The position numbers and the translations under genes were made by a program. A DNA stretch of 15,067 nt from Chloroflexota bacterium (GTDB lineage Bacteria > Chloroflexota > Limnocylindria > Limnocylindrales > CSP1-4): the NCBI GenBank assembly GCA_021786915.1, contig JAJYMP010000407.1, forward strand, positions 1-15,067, given 5' to 3'. A model generated the notes under the pieces. The model worked only from the letters and a program-made list of their open reading frames with translations. It ran no database searches and was not told the DNA's origin. Below are positions 6,539 to 13,609 of this stretch, piece by piece; the stretch's first letter is position 1; each line of letters starts with the position of its first letter.

Positions 6539-7168
6539 ATGACCGCTGAGCACACGCACGACGTCGGCATCGACGCGACGGCCGACTTCCTCAACACCCT
6601 CGCGATCGACGATGGGGGGACCGTCGAGCGCCTGACGACGACGGACGACGCGATCGCGTTCCTGGCTGGGCGTGGGCTCGCCCACGAGTCCGCCCTCCGG
6701 ACGCAGGCGGCGCGTGTCGGCGACCGGGCCTGGCTCGAGCGCGTCCGCCTCACCCGTCGTGCGCTGCGGGCCCTGTGGGATGCCGAGGTGGAGCACCACC
6801 GGCCCGACGCCGAAGCGATCGCCGCGGTCAACGCGGTCCTGCGCGGGGCCCCTCGCATCGAGTTCGTGGTGGGCGAGGACTCCTGCGGCGTGGGCCACCG
6901 GCACACGGACGACGACCCCGCGGGCGAGGCCCTGGCGCGCCTGGTCGAGCCGTTCCTGGCTTCGGTCGCCGCGGGCACGACCGATCGCCTGCGGATCTGC
7001 GCCAACGACGACTGCCGCTGGGTGTTCGAGGACACCTCACGCGCTGGTCGACGCCGCTGGTGCGACATGACCTCGTGTGGGAACGTGGCGAAGGCGCGCC
7101 GCTATCGCGCCCGCCACAAGGAGCCCGAGGGCGCGCCGGACGACCGAGCCGCGGCCCCCGCCGACTGA
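6539..7168 (+). CDS. CGNR-type zinc-finger transcriptional regulator (ABATE domain)
   Basis: A 209-aa protein of the family with an N-terminal ABATE (putative stress-sensing) domain and a C-terminal CGNR zinc finger thought to bind DNA. The N-terminus has ADFLNTL (15–21), typical of the family. The zinc finger uses C154, C159, C175 and C180, within RLRICANDDCRWVFEDTSR and RRRWCDMTSCGN. The fourth signature residue is Val (CGNV) rather than Arg. ATG 6539 is preferred over TTG 6500 because the FLNTL motif then sits at the usual distance; no Shine-Dalgarno is evident, and a TATGGT box around 6524–6529 would make the transcript nearly leaderless. It is divergent from two small ORFs with a palindromic operator between, suggesting it controls them and itself. 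It ends 1 nt from the convergent oxidoreductase gene. Confidence 0.85.
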   Translation: MTAEHTHDVGIDATADFLNTLAIDDGGTVERLTTTDDAIAFLAGRGLAHESALRTQAARVGDRAWLERVRLTRRALRALWDAEVEHHRPDAEAIAAVNAVLRGAPRIEFVVGEDSCGVGHRHTDDDPAGEALARLVEPFLASVAAGTTDRLRICANDDCRWVFEDTSRAGRRRWCDMTSCGNVAKARRYRARHKEPEGAPDDRAAAPAD

Positions 7169-7169
7169 C

Positions 7170-8108
7170 CTACAGCTGTTCGAGCAGCGGCCGGACCTCG
7201 GTCGCGAACCGGGTCATCGATTCCTCGTCGTAGTCGGCCGGGACGCCGGCGACCAGGTGCCGGTAGCCGAGCTTCACCTTCGGCGCCAGCTGCTCGACCA
7301 CCTGCTCGACCGTGCCCACCGGCTGGTTCGTCCACAGGCGCGCCACGCGGTTGCGCGCGAAGGCGGCCTCGAACAGGCGCTGCGCCTCGGCCGGGTCGTC
7401 GCGGATGAACACCGTCCCGATGCCCGTCGTGCGCTCGATCGTGGCGGGATCGCGGCCGACGGTCTCGCAGTGGCGGAGCAGGATCTCCTCCTTGCGGGCC
7501 ATCTCCTCGATCGTGCCGCCGAAGTTGCACATGTCGCCGTACTTCGCCACGAGCTTGAGCGTCACCTGCTCGCCCGCTCCGCCGATGCAGATGGGCAGGT
7601 GCGCCTGCACGGGTTCCGGCAGGTTGCGCACGCTCTTCGCGTGGTAGTGGTCGCCGGACGCCGACGGCTCAGTCCCGTCGAGCATCCCGCGCATCACGGG
7701 CAGCGCCTCGCCCAGCCACCGGAGCCGTTCGGGGAAGCCGGAGCCGAACTCGAGCCCGAAGGCCTCGTGCTCCTCCTCGAACCAGGCGCCGCCGATGCCC
7801 AGGATCGCCCGCCCGTTGCTGATGTGGTCGAGCGTGGTGGCCATCTTCGCGGTCAGGGCGGGCTCGCGGAAGGTGTTCGCGCCGACCATCAGGCCCACAC
7901 GGATGCGAGTCGTCGCCTGTGCCCAGGCGGTGATCGTCAGCCAGCCCTCGTAGTTGGGGCCGTTCGAATCGCCGACGATGGGGTAGAGGTGGTCCCAGGT
8001 CCAGAGCGATGTGTATCCAAGCTCGTCGGCGCGGATGCCCGCCCGGAGCAGCGATGGCCAGTCCGTGTACTGGTTCCAGCACAGAGCGCCGATCTTGACT
8101 TCGGACAC
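7170..8108 (-). CDS. LLM-class F420-dependent oxidoreductase (luciferase-like monooxygenase family)
   Basis: A 312-aa single-domain bacterial-luciferase-like TIM barrel. Diagnostic segments are LGYTSLWTWDHLYPI (about 30–44), RIRVGLMVGANTFREPALTA followed by TLDHISNGRAILGIGGAW (about 68–108), then LPICIGGAGE and a C-terminal VEQLAPKVKLGYRHLV. These match the actinobacterial/chloroflexal group that usually uses coenzyme F420 for hydride transfer; FMN use cannot be excluded and the substrate is unknown. GTG 8108 has GGAGG 4 nt upstream (8117–8113). It follows a small membrane protein gene by 26 nt and the two may be co-transcribed. No breaks seen. Confidence 0.88.
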   Translation of the reverse strand: MSEVKIGALCWNQYTDWPSLLRAGIRADELGYTSLWTWDHLYPIVGDSNGPNYEGWLTITAWAQATTRIRVGLMVGANTFREPALTAKMATTLDHISNGRAILGIGGAWFEEEHEAFGLEFGSGFPERLRWLGEALPVMRGMLDGTEPSASGDHYHAKSVRNLPEPVQAHLPICIGGAGEQVTLKLVAKYGDMCNFGGTIEEMARKEEILLRHCETVGRDPATIERTTGIGTVFIRDDPAEAQRLFEAAFARNRVARLWTNQPVGTVEQVVEQLAPKVKLGYRHLVAGVPADYDEESMTRFATEVRPLLEQL

Positions 8109-8134
8109 GTCGCCTCCACTGCCTCCAGAGGGTG

Positions 8135-8317
8135 CTAGCCGTCATGCCGGTCTCGCCGCAGGATGTCGAGGTAGACACCGGCACCGACGACAGCGGCGAG
8201 CACCCAGACGAGGATGTTACCGGAGCCGAAGAGCGTCCTCGCCACGAGCGACACCGCGAGCCACGCGATCACGAACGAGCCGAAGGCGATGCCGATTCGG
8301 CGAGCCACCTTGACCAT
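8135..8317 (-). CDS. Small two-helix membrane protein
   Basis: A 60-aa product from ATG 8317: basic N-terminus (MVKVARR), first membrane helix about 8–28 (IGIAFGSFVIAWLAVSLVART), short loop LFGSGN, second helix about 35–52 (ILVWVLAAVVGAGVYLDI), then a charged tail. Both ends would face the cytoplasm by the positive-inside rule. A start at 8383 is possible but its extra residues are low-complexity; AGGGGG lies about 8 nt before ATG 8317. No family is recognised. It sits between the cupin and the oxidoreductase genes on the same strand. Confidence 0.65.
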   Translation of the reverse strand: MVKVARRIGIAFGSFVIAWLAVSLVARTLFGSGNILVWVLAAVVGAGVYLDILRRDRHDG

Positions 8318-8400
8318 CGATCGACCCCCTGGAGCTGCGCCCACGTCCGGCCGAAGCGTCGGCGCCCTCCGCAGGTCGGTCAAGGGCCGATGCTCCCACC

Positions 8401-8425
8401 ATGGCGCATGCCGTCACAGCGCCAT
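8401..8425 (-). terminator. Hairpin after the cupin gene
   Basis: 7-bp inverted repeat ATGGCGC / GCGCCAT with an 11-nt loop, 11 nt past the cupin stop. No U-run follows. Suggests the cupin and the membrane protein gene are separate transcripts; confidence is limited. Confidence 0.4.
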
Positions 8426-8436
8426 CTCGACGCAGT

Positions 8437-8781
8437 TCAGTCGTGGCGAACGATGTCGACCGAGATCTCCACGGCCGGGATCGACCCGCGGTTCTCGAGC
8501 CAGTGGAGTGTGTTCCGGTCCTCGGGCCAGCCCAGGCCGGGCCCGTAGTCCGTGACGACGCCGTTTCGATGGTCGGTGATCGTGCCCTGCAGGATATAGA
8601 CCATTCCGGGCCTGCCGACATGGTCGTGGACCGGGCCGAACACGCCCCCCGGTTCGATTGTCACCAGGCGCATTCGAAGTTGCCGACCCGCCATGCCCTC
8701 GATCTCGCCGGCAAGGTCGATCAACCCGAGCACCGTGACCGTGACGCCCTTGGTTTCTGCCGCCGTCCGTTCGCTGGCCAT
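8437..8781 (-). CDS. Cupin-domain protein
   Basis: A 114-aa single-domain cupin. Motif 1 is seen as GGVFGPVHDHVGRPGMVYILQG (residues 45–66) with H52 and H54; the usual metal-binding Glu of this motif is replaced (GMVYILQG). Motif 2 carries H93 in NTLHWLENRG. Metal binding by three His is plausible; the reaction is unknown. Small cupins like this often act as isomerases, dioxygenases or ligand sensors. Start ATG 8781 has an excellent AGGAGG 5 nt upstream (8792–8787), which decides it over much longer open-frame starts. It is divergent from the class II aldolase-family gene 172 nt away. Confidence 0.85.
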   Translation of the reverse strand: MASERTAAETKGVTVTVLGLIDLAGEIEGMAGRQLRMRLVTIEPGGVFGPVHDHVGRPGMVYILQGTITDHRNGVVTDYGPGLGWPEDRNTLHWLENRGSIPAVEISVDIVRHD

Positions 8782-8799
8782 CGCTTCCTCCTGTGTCGC

Positions 8800-8851
8800 G
8801 TGCCGGAGTATGACCGGGGTGCTCCGGCGGCGCCGGTGCGGCCTCCGGCAC
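8800..8851. repeat. Nested inverted repeat between divergent cupin and aldolase genes
   Basis: Perfect 9-bp arms GTGCCGGAG (8800–8808) and CTCCGGCAC (8843–8851) enclose a second pair, ACCGG (8813–8817) and CCGGT (8833–8837). The element starts 19 nt upstream of the cupin start, so it would form in its leader, or serve as a shared operator for both genes. Confidence 0.4.
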
Positions 8852-8953
8852 GGGCGGTGCAGGCATCGGATCCGCAACCCCGCCCGGTCGCGATCTCTGC
8901 CACGATGCGCACGTCGGGCGGCCCCTGCCCGAGAGCGCAACGAGGAGCGTCCC

Positions 8954-9622
8954 ATGGACAGCGTGCTGGTGGACCAGGTCATCGATGCAGCGCAGGCGGT
9001 GCTCGCCGGCGGGGCAATCTCGCACAACGGGCACGGCAACGTGAGCCTGCGGGCGCCCGGCAGCGACGAGATGTTCTTCAGTTCCGCGCCCTCGCTCCGG
9101 GGGCTGACGGCGCAGGGGGTCGCGCGAGTCGGGCTGGACGGGCAGCTGCGCGAGGGACAGCTGCAGCCGATCCAGGCCGCGGTCGTGGCGATGCACACCG
9201 CGCTGTACGCCGACCATCCCGACGTCGGCTGCGTCATCCACACGCACGCCCCCTACGCCACTGCCTACGCGGTCGCGAACCAGCCCATCGACTGCTGGAT
9301 CGAGGCGCTGGCGATGTTCGGCCTGCCCGACGGCGTGCCCCTGGCTGCCTACGCGCCGCGCGGCTCCGACCAGGCGGTGGCCAGCATCCGCACGGCGCTG
9401 CGTCCTGGGCACCCCGCGGTTCTGCTGGCCAACCACGGCGTCCTCGTGTTCCACCGGAGCGTCGAGCTGGCCACGCTGGTGCTGGGCGTCGTGGAGGAGG
9501 CGGCTCAGGCGTCGATCAACGCGCGCGGGATTGGCGGGCCGATGGCGATCCCGGGCGGGATGCGGGCCGCGGCGCTCCAGCGCGCAATGACGTTCGAGGC
9601 GGCGGGGACCCGCATGGCGTAG
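8954..9622 (+). CDS. Class II aldolase/adducin-family protein
   Basis: A 222-aa protein of the fuculose-aldolase/ribulose-phosphate-epimerase fold. Zinc ligands are visible: H96 and H98 in VIHTHAPYATAYAV, and H161 in LLANHGVLVF. NGHGNVSLR at 25–33 matches the conserved phosphate-binding strand. The catalytic Glu usually found a few residues before the MH..Y helix is not evident; residues 71–80 read QPIQAAVVAM. It may therefore be a decarboxylase-like or non-aldolase member. ATG 8954 has GAGGAG about 6 nt upstream. It faces the cupin gene, suggesting a shared sugar- or carboxylate-related role, which is inference. Confidence 0.85.
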   Translation: MDSVLVDQVIDAAQAVLAGGAISHNGHGNVSLRAPGSDEMFFSSAPSLRGLTAQGVARVGLDGQLREGQLQPIQAAVVAMHTALYADHPDVGCVIHTHAPYATAYAVANQPIDCWIEALAMFGLPDGVPLAAYAPRGSDQAVASIRTALRPGHPAVLLANHGVLVFHRSVELATLVLGVVEEAAQASINARGIGGPMAIPGGMRAAALQRAMTFEAAGTRMA

Positions 9623-9672
9623 CCGGGCGCACCTCGCAGTCTCGCCGGGCGCGGGCCTCGCGCTGGCTCCCC

Positions 9673-9702
9673 GGGCGCAGTCCGGCGGGGCGGACCGCGC
9701 CC
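9673..9702. terminator. Convergent-gene hairpin between aldolase gene and leuS
   Basis: GGGCGC-A-GTCCG / CGGAC-C-GCGCCC forms an 11-bp stem with one mismatch and a 6-nt loop, 3 nt from the leuS stop codon. It is placed to end both convergent transcripts but has no U-run on either strand. Confidence 0.5.
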
Positions 9703-9705
9703 GCG

Positions 9706-12339
9706 TCAGCCCTTCAGGACGATGTTGACCAGCTTGCCGCCGCCGGCATGGATGATCCGACTCACCCGCGCGTCGCCGATGGCCGCGACCACCTTGTCGC
9801 GGGACAGGACGATCTGCTCCAGCTCGAGCTGGCTGATCCCCACCGCCACGGTGATCTTGTCGCGCAGCTTGCCGTTGACCTGGATGGGCACCTCGCGGGT
9901 GGCCTCGGCCACGGCCGACTCGTCGACGGCGGGCCAGCGCTGGGCGTGGATGGACGTCCACGCCTCGCCGCGGGCCTCGAGCTGGCGCGACCAGATCTCC
10001 TCGGTGACGTGCGGCGCGGCCGGCGCCAGCATCAGGAGCAGCAGCCGGACGGCCTCGTCCCACTCGGGCAGCCCCGCCACGGACGTGCCGCGGTACCGCC
10101 AGAGCACGTTCGAGAGCTCCATCAGCTTCGCGACCATCGTGTTCCAGCGGAAGCCCTCGTAGTCGACGGTCACGTCGCGCAGGGTCCGGTGGGCGGCGGC
10201 CCGCATGCGATCGCGCGCGTCCGACTCGCTCTCCCCGGCGGGCAGCTGGCCCGACTGCGGGTCTGACGCCTCGTGGCCGTGCGGGTCCGTGGCGATCGAC
10301 CAGACGCGGCCGAGGAACTTCGACACCCCGCCGATGCCCGTCGGGCTCCACGGACCGCCCTGGTCCCAGGGGCCCATGAACATCAGGAACAGGCGGACGG
10401 TGTCGGCGCCGTAGCGTCTGATCAGGTCGTCGGGGTCCACCACGTTGCCGCGGGACTTGCTCATGCGCTCGCCGTCCGCGCCCAGGATCTGGCCCTGGTT
10501 GAACAGACGACGGAACGGCTCGCTCTGGTCGACGAGTCCGATGTCACGCATGGCCTTGGTGAAGAACCGGCTGTACAGCAGGTGCATCACCGCGTGCTCG
10601 GCACCGCCGGTGTACTGGTCCACGGGCGTCCACTGCTCGACCAGCGTCGGGTCCACGGGGCCCTCGTCGTTGTGCGGCGAGAGGTAGCGGAACCAGTACC
10701 AGGAGCTGTCGATGAACGTGTCCATGGTGTCGGTCTCGCGGCGGGCGGGCTTGCCGCAGCGCGGGCAGTCGACGTTGAGGAACGCCTCGTCGTGGTTGAG
10801 CGGGTTGTCGCCCGAGCCGCGGTAGTCCACCGTGTCGGGCAGCAGCACCGGCAGGTCGCCCTCCGGCACCGGCACCGGGCCGTCATCTTCGCAGTGGATC
10901 ACCGGGATCGGCGTGCCCCAGTAGCGCTGCCGGCTGATCAGCCAGTCGCGCAGGCGGTAGGTGACCGCGTGGCTGGCCTTGCCGTCCTCGGCCAGGGTGT
11001 CGACGATGTGGTCCCAGGCGGTCGCCGCCGGCACACCCGAGTACCGGCCGGAGTTGACCAGCACCAGATCGCCGACGGCCGCCCGCGCCTCGAGCAGCGT
11101 CTCGATCGCGCCCAGCGGGCCGCGCGGCCCGGGGCCGTTGGGCGCGTGGTCGGCGGCCTTGTCCACGAAGGCCTGGGTCAGCGGCTCGTCCGGGTCCCCG
11201 CCGTGGGCCATGATCACGCGCCGGATCGGCAGGCCGTACTTCTTCGCGAACGCGAAGTCTCGCTCGTCGTGCGCCGGGACGGCCATGATGGCGCCGGTCC
11301 CGTAGCCGCCCAGCACGTAGTCGGCCACGTAGATCGGGATGCGCTCGCCGTTGACCGGGTTGATCGCGTCGCCGCCGGTGTAGACGCCGGTCTTCTCGCG
11401 GTCCGTCGAGAGCCGGTCGATCTCGCTCTTCACCGACGCCGCCGCCACGTACGCCTCGACCTCCGCCTGCCGATCGGGCGAGGTCAGCGAGGCGACGAGG
11501 TGGTGCTCGGGCGCCAGCACCATGAAAGTGGCACCGAACAGCGTGTCGGGGCGGGTGGTGAACACGCGCAGCTCCTCGCCGCCCGCGTGGTGGGCCGAGG
11601 GTGCCGTGGTGAACACGACCTCGGCGCCCGCCGACCGGCCGATCCAGTTCGTCTGCATGATCCGGATGGGCTCGGGCCAGTCGATGCCCTCGAAGTCGAG
11701 CAGCTCGTCCGCGTAGTCGGTGATCCGCAGGTACCACTGCGGCAGCTCGCGCTTCTCCACCTTCGCGCCGCAGCGCCAGCAGTGCCGGTCCGCGCCCTCG
11801 ACCTGCTCCCGTGCCAGCGTGCCGTCGTTGGGGCACCAGTCCACCGGGGACACGGCGCGGTACGCCAGCCCGTCCTCCAGGAACTTGGTGAACATCCACT
11901 GGTTCCAGCGGTAGTACTCGGGGTCGCAGGTGACGACCTCGTTGTCCCACGCGAACGTGGCGCCCATGCTCCGGAACTGCCGGCGCATGTTCTCCATGTT
12001 CGCCTCGGTCCAGTCGCGCGGGTTGATCCGGTTCTTGATCGCGGCGTTCTCGGCGGGCAGGCCGAAGGCGTCGAAGCCGATGGGCAGGAACACGTTGTCG
12101 CCGTGCATCCGCCGGTAGCGGGCGATGGCGTCCGTGGGCGTGACGATGTACCAGTGGCCGATGTGGAGCGCACCCGACGGGTACGGGTACATCGTCAGCA
12201 GGTAGTAGCGCGGGCGGGACGTGTCGTCGAGGTTGGTGTCGTGCAGGCGAAGCTCGTCCCAGCGCGCCTGCCACTTGGGCTCGATCGCTCGGGGCTCGTA
12301 GCGCTCAGCGCGAGCGCGGGCTTCGCCTGTGGTCGTCAC
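9706..12339 (-). CDS. leuS: Leucyl-tRNA synthetase
   Basis: Class Ia synthetase that charges tRNA-Leu and edits mischarged products. The 877-aa protein is full length: PYPSGALHIGH with the HIGH motif at 59–62, a Cys-rich zinc region (WCPNDGTL through HCWRCG, about 168–191), the CP1 editing domain with its threonine-rich TTRPDTLFG starting at 261 and the AVPAHDERD segment, a second Cys pair (DCPRCGKP), the RMSKS loop at 625–629, a helical anticodon-binding domain, and a C-terminal domain ending VNIVLKG. Start GTG 12339 has AAGGAC close upstream. No T-box-like antiterminator is visible in the 77-nt leader, which instead holds a hairpin. tRNA-Ala lies just upstream on the same strand. Confidence 0.97.
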   Translation of the reverse strand: MTTTGEARARAERYEPRAIEPKWQARWDELRLHDTNLDDTSRPRYYLLTMYPYPSGALHIGHWYIVTPTDAIARYRRMHGDNVFLPIGFDAFGLPAENAAIKNRINPRDWTEANMENMRRQFRSMGATFAWDNEVVTCDPEYYRWNQWMFTKFLEDGLAYRAVSPVDWCPNDGTLAREQVEGADRHCWRCGAKVEKRELPQWYLRITDYADELLDFEGIDWPEPIRIMQTNWIGRSAGAEVVFTTAPSAHHAGGEELRVFTTRPDTLFGATFMVLAPEHHLVASLTSPDRQAEVEAYVAAASVKSEIDRLSTDREKTGVYTGGDAINPVNGERIPIYVADYVLGGYGTGAIMAVPAHDERDFAFAKKYGLPIRRVIMAHGGDPDEPLTQAFVDKAADHAPNGPGPRGPLGAIETLLEARAAVGDLVLVNSGRYSGVPAATAWDHIVDTLAEDGKASHAVTYRLRDWLISRQRYWGTPIPVIHCEDDGPVPVPEGDLPVLLPDTVDYRGSGDNPLNHDEAFLNVDCPRCGKPARRETDTMDTFIDSSWYWFRYLSPHNDEGPVDPTLVEQWTPVDQYTGGAEHAVMHLLYSRFFTKAMRDIGLVDQSEPFRRLFNQGQILGADGERMSKSRGNVVDPDDLIRRYGADTVRLFLMFMGPWDQGGPWSPTGIGGVSKFLGRVWSIATDPHGHEASDPQSGQLPAGESESDARDRMRAAAHRTLRDVTVDYEGFRWNTMVAKLMELSNVLWRYRGTSVAGLPEWDEAVRLLLLMLAPAAPHVTEEIWSRQLEARGEAWTSIHAQRWPAVDESAVAEATREVPIQVNGKLRDKITVAVGISQLELEQIVLSRDKVVAAIGDARVSRIIHAGGGKLVNIVLKG

Positions 12340-12364
12340 GTCCTTGGCCCTTCTCGATACACGA

Positions 12365-12392
12365 GACCCCCCGCCGGTCCCGGCGAGGGGTC
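12365..12392 (-). terminator. Strong hairpin between tRNA-Ala and leuS
   Basis: GACCCCCCGCCGG and CCGGCGAGGGGTC form a 12-bp stem with one C·A mismatch and a 4-nt loop once the tip pair opens. It lies 25 nt past the tRNA 3' end and 26 nt before the leuS start. Most likely the tRNA terminator; it could also attenuate read-through into leuS. No clear U-run. Confidence 0.6.
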
Positions 12393-12416
12393 AGGTTGTC
12401 GGCGTTAGCGGGGTGT

Positions 12417-12492
12417 TGGTGGAGCTAAAGGGATTCGAACCCTTGACCTTCTGAATGCCATTCAGACGCTCTCCCAGCTGAGCTATAGCCCC
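12417..12492 (-). tRNA. tRNA-Ala (anticodon GGC)
   Basis: A 76-nt cloverleaf on the minus strand. The acceptor arm GGGGCTA pairs with TAGCTCC and contains the G3·U70 wobble that identifies alanine tRNAs. The D-arm is GCTC…GAGC, the anticodon stem TCTGA/TCAGA with loop ATGGCAT (anticodon GGC, reads GCC), the T-arm AAGGG-TTCGAAT-CCCTT, and ACCA (discriminator plus encoded CCA) ends the gene at 12417. All arms pair without breaks. A possible -10 (TAGACT, 12541–12536) lies upstream, with no convincing -35. Confidence 0.97.
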
Positions 12493-12757
12493 ACGGTTTC
12501 GTGCTCTGTCAGAGCTGCTTACTGAGCGATGACGGAGTCTACCACGGCCGAAACGGCCGAAGTGACAGCCAGGGGTCTGGCCACTGCGCGGCGAGAGACG
12601 ATAACTGCGGGGAAACGGACGGTGCGACGCGGCCGGCACATCGCCTTTGAGCGGCCCCGCTTGTCCCGGCGCCCGGTCGCGGCGCGGGCAGGACGCCAAC
12701 CACTCGCGGCCGTTCCCATTGGCGTTTCGGCCCCGCCACGATCCTCCGCCTCGACGA
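12493..12757. other. Intergenic stretch between tRNA-Ala and the AbiE operon
   Basis: No credible gene is seen; open frames on both strands here are low-complexity Arg/Pro-rich and lack start signals. It holds a 13-bp palindrome GCTCTG-T-CAGAGC at 12503–12515, just upstream of the tRNA, and a tandem CGGCCGAA at about 12545–12560. The rightmost part becomes more AT-rich toward the abiEi promoter. Confidence 0.5.
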
Positions 12758-12774
12758 CTTGTGCAGTGCGCAAG
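12758..12774. promoter_or_regulatory. Inverted repeat over the abiEi -35 region, probable AbiEi operator
   Basis: CTTGTGC-AGT-GCGCAAG, a 7-bp inverted repeat with one mismatch. It covers the putative -35 hexamer TTGTGC and the start of the spacer. AbiEi-type antitoxins are known to bind inverted repeats in their own promoter and repress it; the match of site and gene is inferred from position. Confidence 0.55.
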
Positions 12775-12786
12775 ATCGGATAGTAT
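12759..12786 (+). promoter_or_regulatory. Promoter of the abiEi–abiEii–TOTE operon, apparently leaderless
   Basis: -35 TTGTGC (12759–12764), 16-nt spacer, -10 TAGTAT (12781–12786, 4/6). Transcription would start about 7 nt later, at 12793–12794, on or next to the ATG at 12794. No Shine-Dalgarno is possible in that space, so the first gene is probably translated from a leaderless mRNA. Confidence 0.6.
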
Positions 12787-12793
12787 TACCTGC

Positions 12794-13609
12794 ATGCAAC
12801 AGGATTTACCATCCACACTAGCAAGCCGACATGTTCCTCGCTGGGTGTCGCGCGCAGTCGCCGACTTTGAGGTGTTCGGACACGATGTGGTGTCGACCGA
12901 CGATGTCGCCACGGCGCTCGGCGTCGCCCCGGACTCGCGACGGCTGAAGAACGCGATCCAGGCGCTGGTGCAGCTCGGCTGGCTTCGGCCGTTGTCGGCA
13001 CGCGGGAGGTACGAGTTCCTCGGTGCTCGAGGAGGCCCGTTTCCGTCGGGTGATCCGCTGATCGAGGCTCGCGCCGTGCGGTCGCGTCGCCCGGACTTCC
13101 GGCTGGCCCTTGTTGGCACCGGAGCCGCCTTCCTGCGTGGGCTCGCCGAGCGCGCCCCCGACCGGTACGCGGTGGCGATCGACCGGGCTCAAGGCGGGTC
13201 CGTTGCCCTCGCCGCCACGTATGACGTGGTCAAGACGACCGGGTCCAGGATCGCGGGCATCCCCGACCTCCGCGGCGTCCCGGTCTCAGATCCCGCGCAC
13301 CTTCTTGGCGACGCAGCGCTGTGGCCGTCGGCATGCGGTGACCTGCGCGACGCCGACCACTGGCTGCGCGGGGCGCTCGAAGTCGCGGAAGCACAGCGAG
13401 TGGTGGCCGTGGCCGGCCGTGTCGGGCACGCTGCCGCTGCCCGGATGGCCTATCTCGCAGGCCGCTTCGGCGCCCCGGACGTGGCCGCGGCAATCGCCGA
13501 AACACTCCCCGGGCGTGCTCGCACCCGCATCGGTCCGGCGGGGGCCGCGGTGGCTGTCCGCGATGCGATCCTCGGCGTCGATGATCGCCTGGGGGTGGCG
13601 ACCCGGTGA
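12794..13609 (+). CDS. abiEi: AbiEi-type antitoxin / transcriptional repressor of a type IV toxin–antitoxin system
   Basis: A 271-aa protein with the two-domain AbiEi layout. The N-terminal winged helix (about 15–75) has VSTDDVATALGVAPDSRRLKNAIQALVQLGWLRPL as helix-turn-helix and recognition helix, followed by a wing (RGRYEFL). The larger C-terminal antitoxin domain (about 90–271) includes the conserved region RRPDFRLALVGTGAAFLRGL. In characterised systems this protein neutralises AbiEii without stable binding and represses the operon. ATG 12794 is chosen because promoter and operator end right at it; an upstream GTG (12647) would add low-complexity residues. The TGA overlaps the abiEii start as GTGA. 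The identity rests on domain layout and the partner gene as much as on sequence. Confidence 0.8.
   Translation: MQQDLPSTLASRHVPRWVSRAVADFEVFGHDVVSTDDVATALGVAPDSRRLKNAIQALVQLGWLRPLSARGRYEFLGARGGPFPSGDPLIEARAVRSRRPDFRLALVGTGAAFLRGLAERAPDRYAVAIDRAQGGSVALAATYDVVKTTGSRIAGIPDLRGVPVSDPAHLLGDAALWPSACGDLRDADHWLRGALEVAEAQRVVAVAGRVGHAAAARMAYLAGRFGAPDVAAAIAETLPGRARTRIGPAGAAVAVRDAILGVDDRLGVATR

Noticed and set aside
8318..8400. TTGACC as a -35 for the small membrane protein gene
   Set aside because: At 16–18 nt spacing only GC-rich hexamers follow, with no plausible -10.
8401..10351. Very long open frames on both strands over the cupin, aldolase and leuS 3' region
   Set aside because: They cross the ends of three well-supported genes, are low-complexity, and have no start signals; they result from scarcity of stop codons at high GC.
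10273..12408. A 711-codon open frame antisense to leuS
   Set aside because: It mirrors leuS codons in a GC-rich genome; the product is Arg/Val/Ala/His-rich with no domain, while leuS is full length and motif-complete.
12340..12416. T-box or leucine attenuator in the leuS leader
   Set aside because: The leader is only 77 nt, with no T-box bulge sequence, specifier loop or leader peptide; one hairpin explained as the tRNA terminator is enough.
12417..12492. tRNA-Ala as the integration site of the AbiE–TOTE island
   Set aside because: Integrases normally target the tRNA 3' end, which here faces leuS; the island lies on the 5' side, and no integrase or repeat of the tRNA end is visible.
12647..12793. 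Longer abiEi start at GTG 12647
   Set aside because: The added 49 residues are low-complexity, and the promoter, operator and AT-rich box all lie inside this stretch.
12391..13119. Leftward open frame across the tRNA and abiEi 5' end
   Set aside because: It would encode through a tRNA gene and antisense to abiEi, with no recognisable domain.
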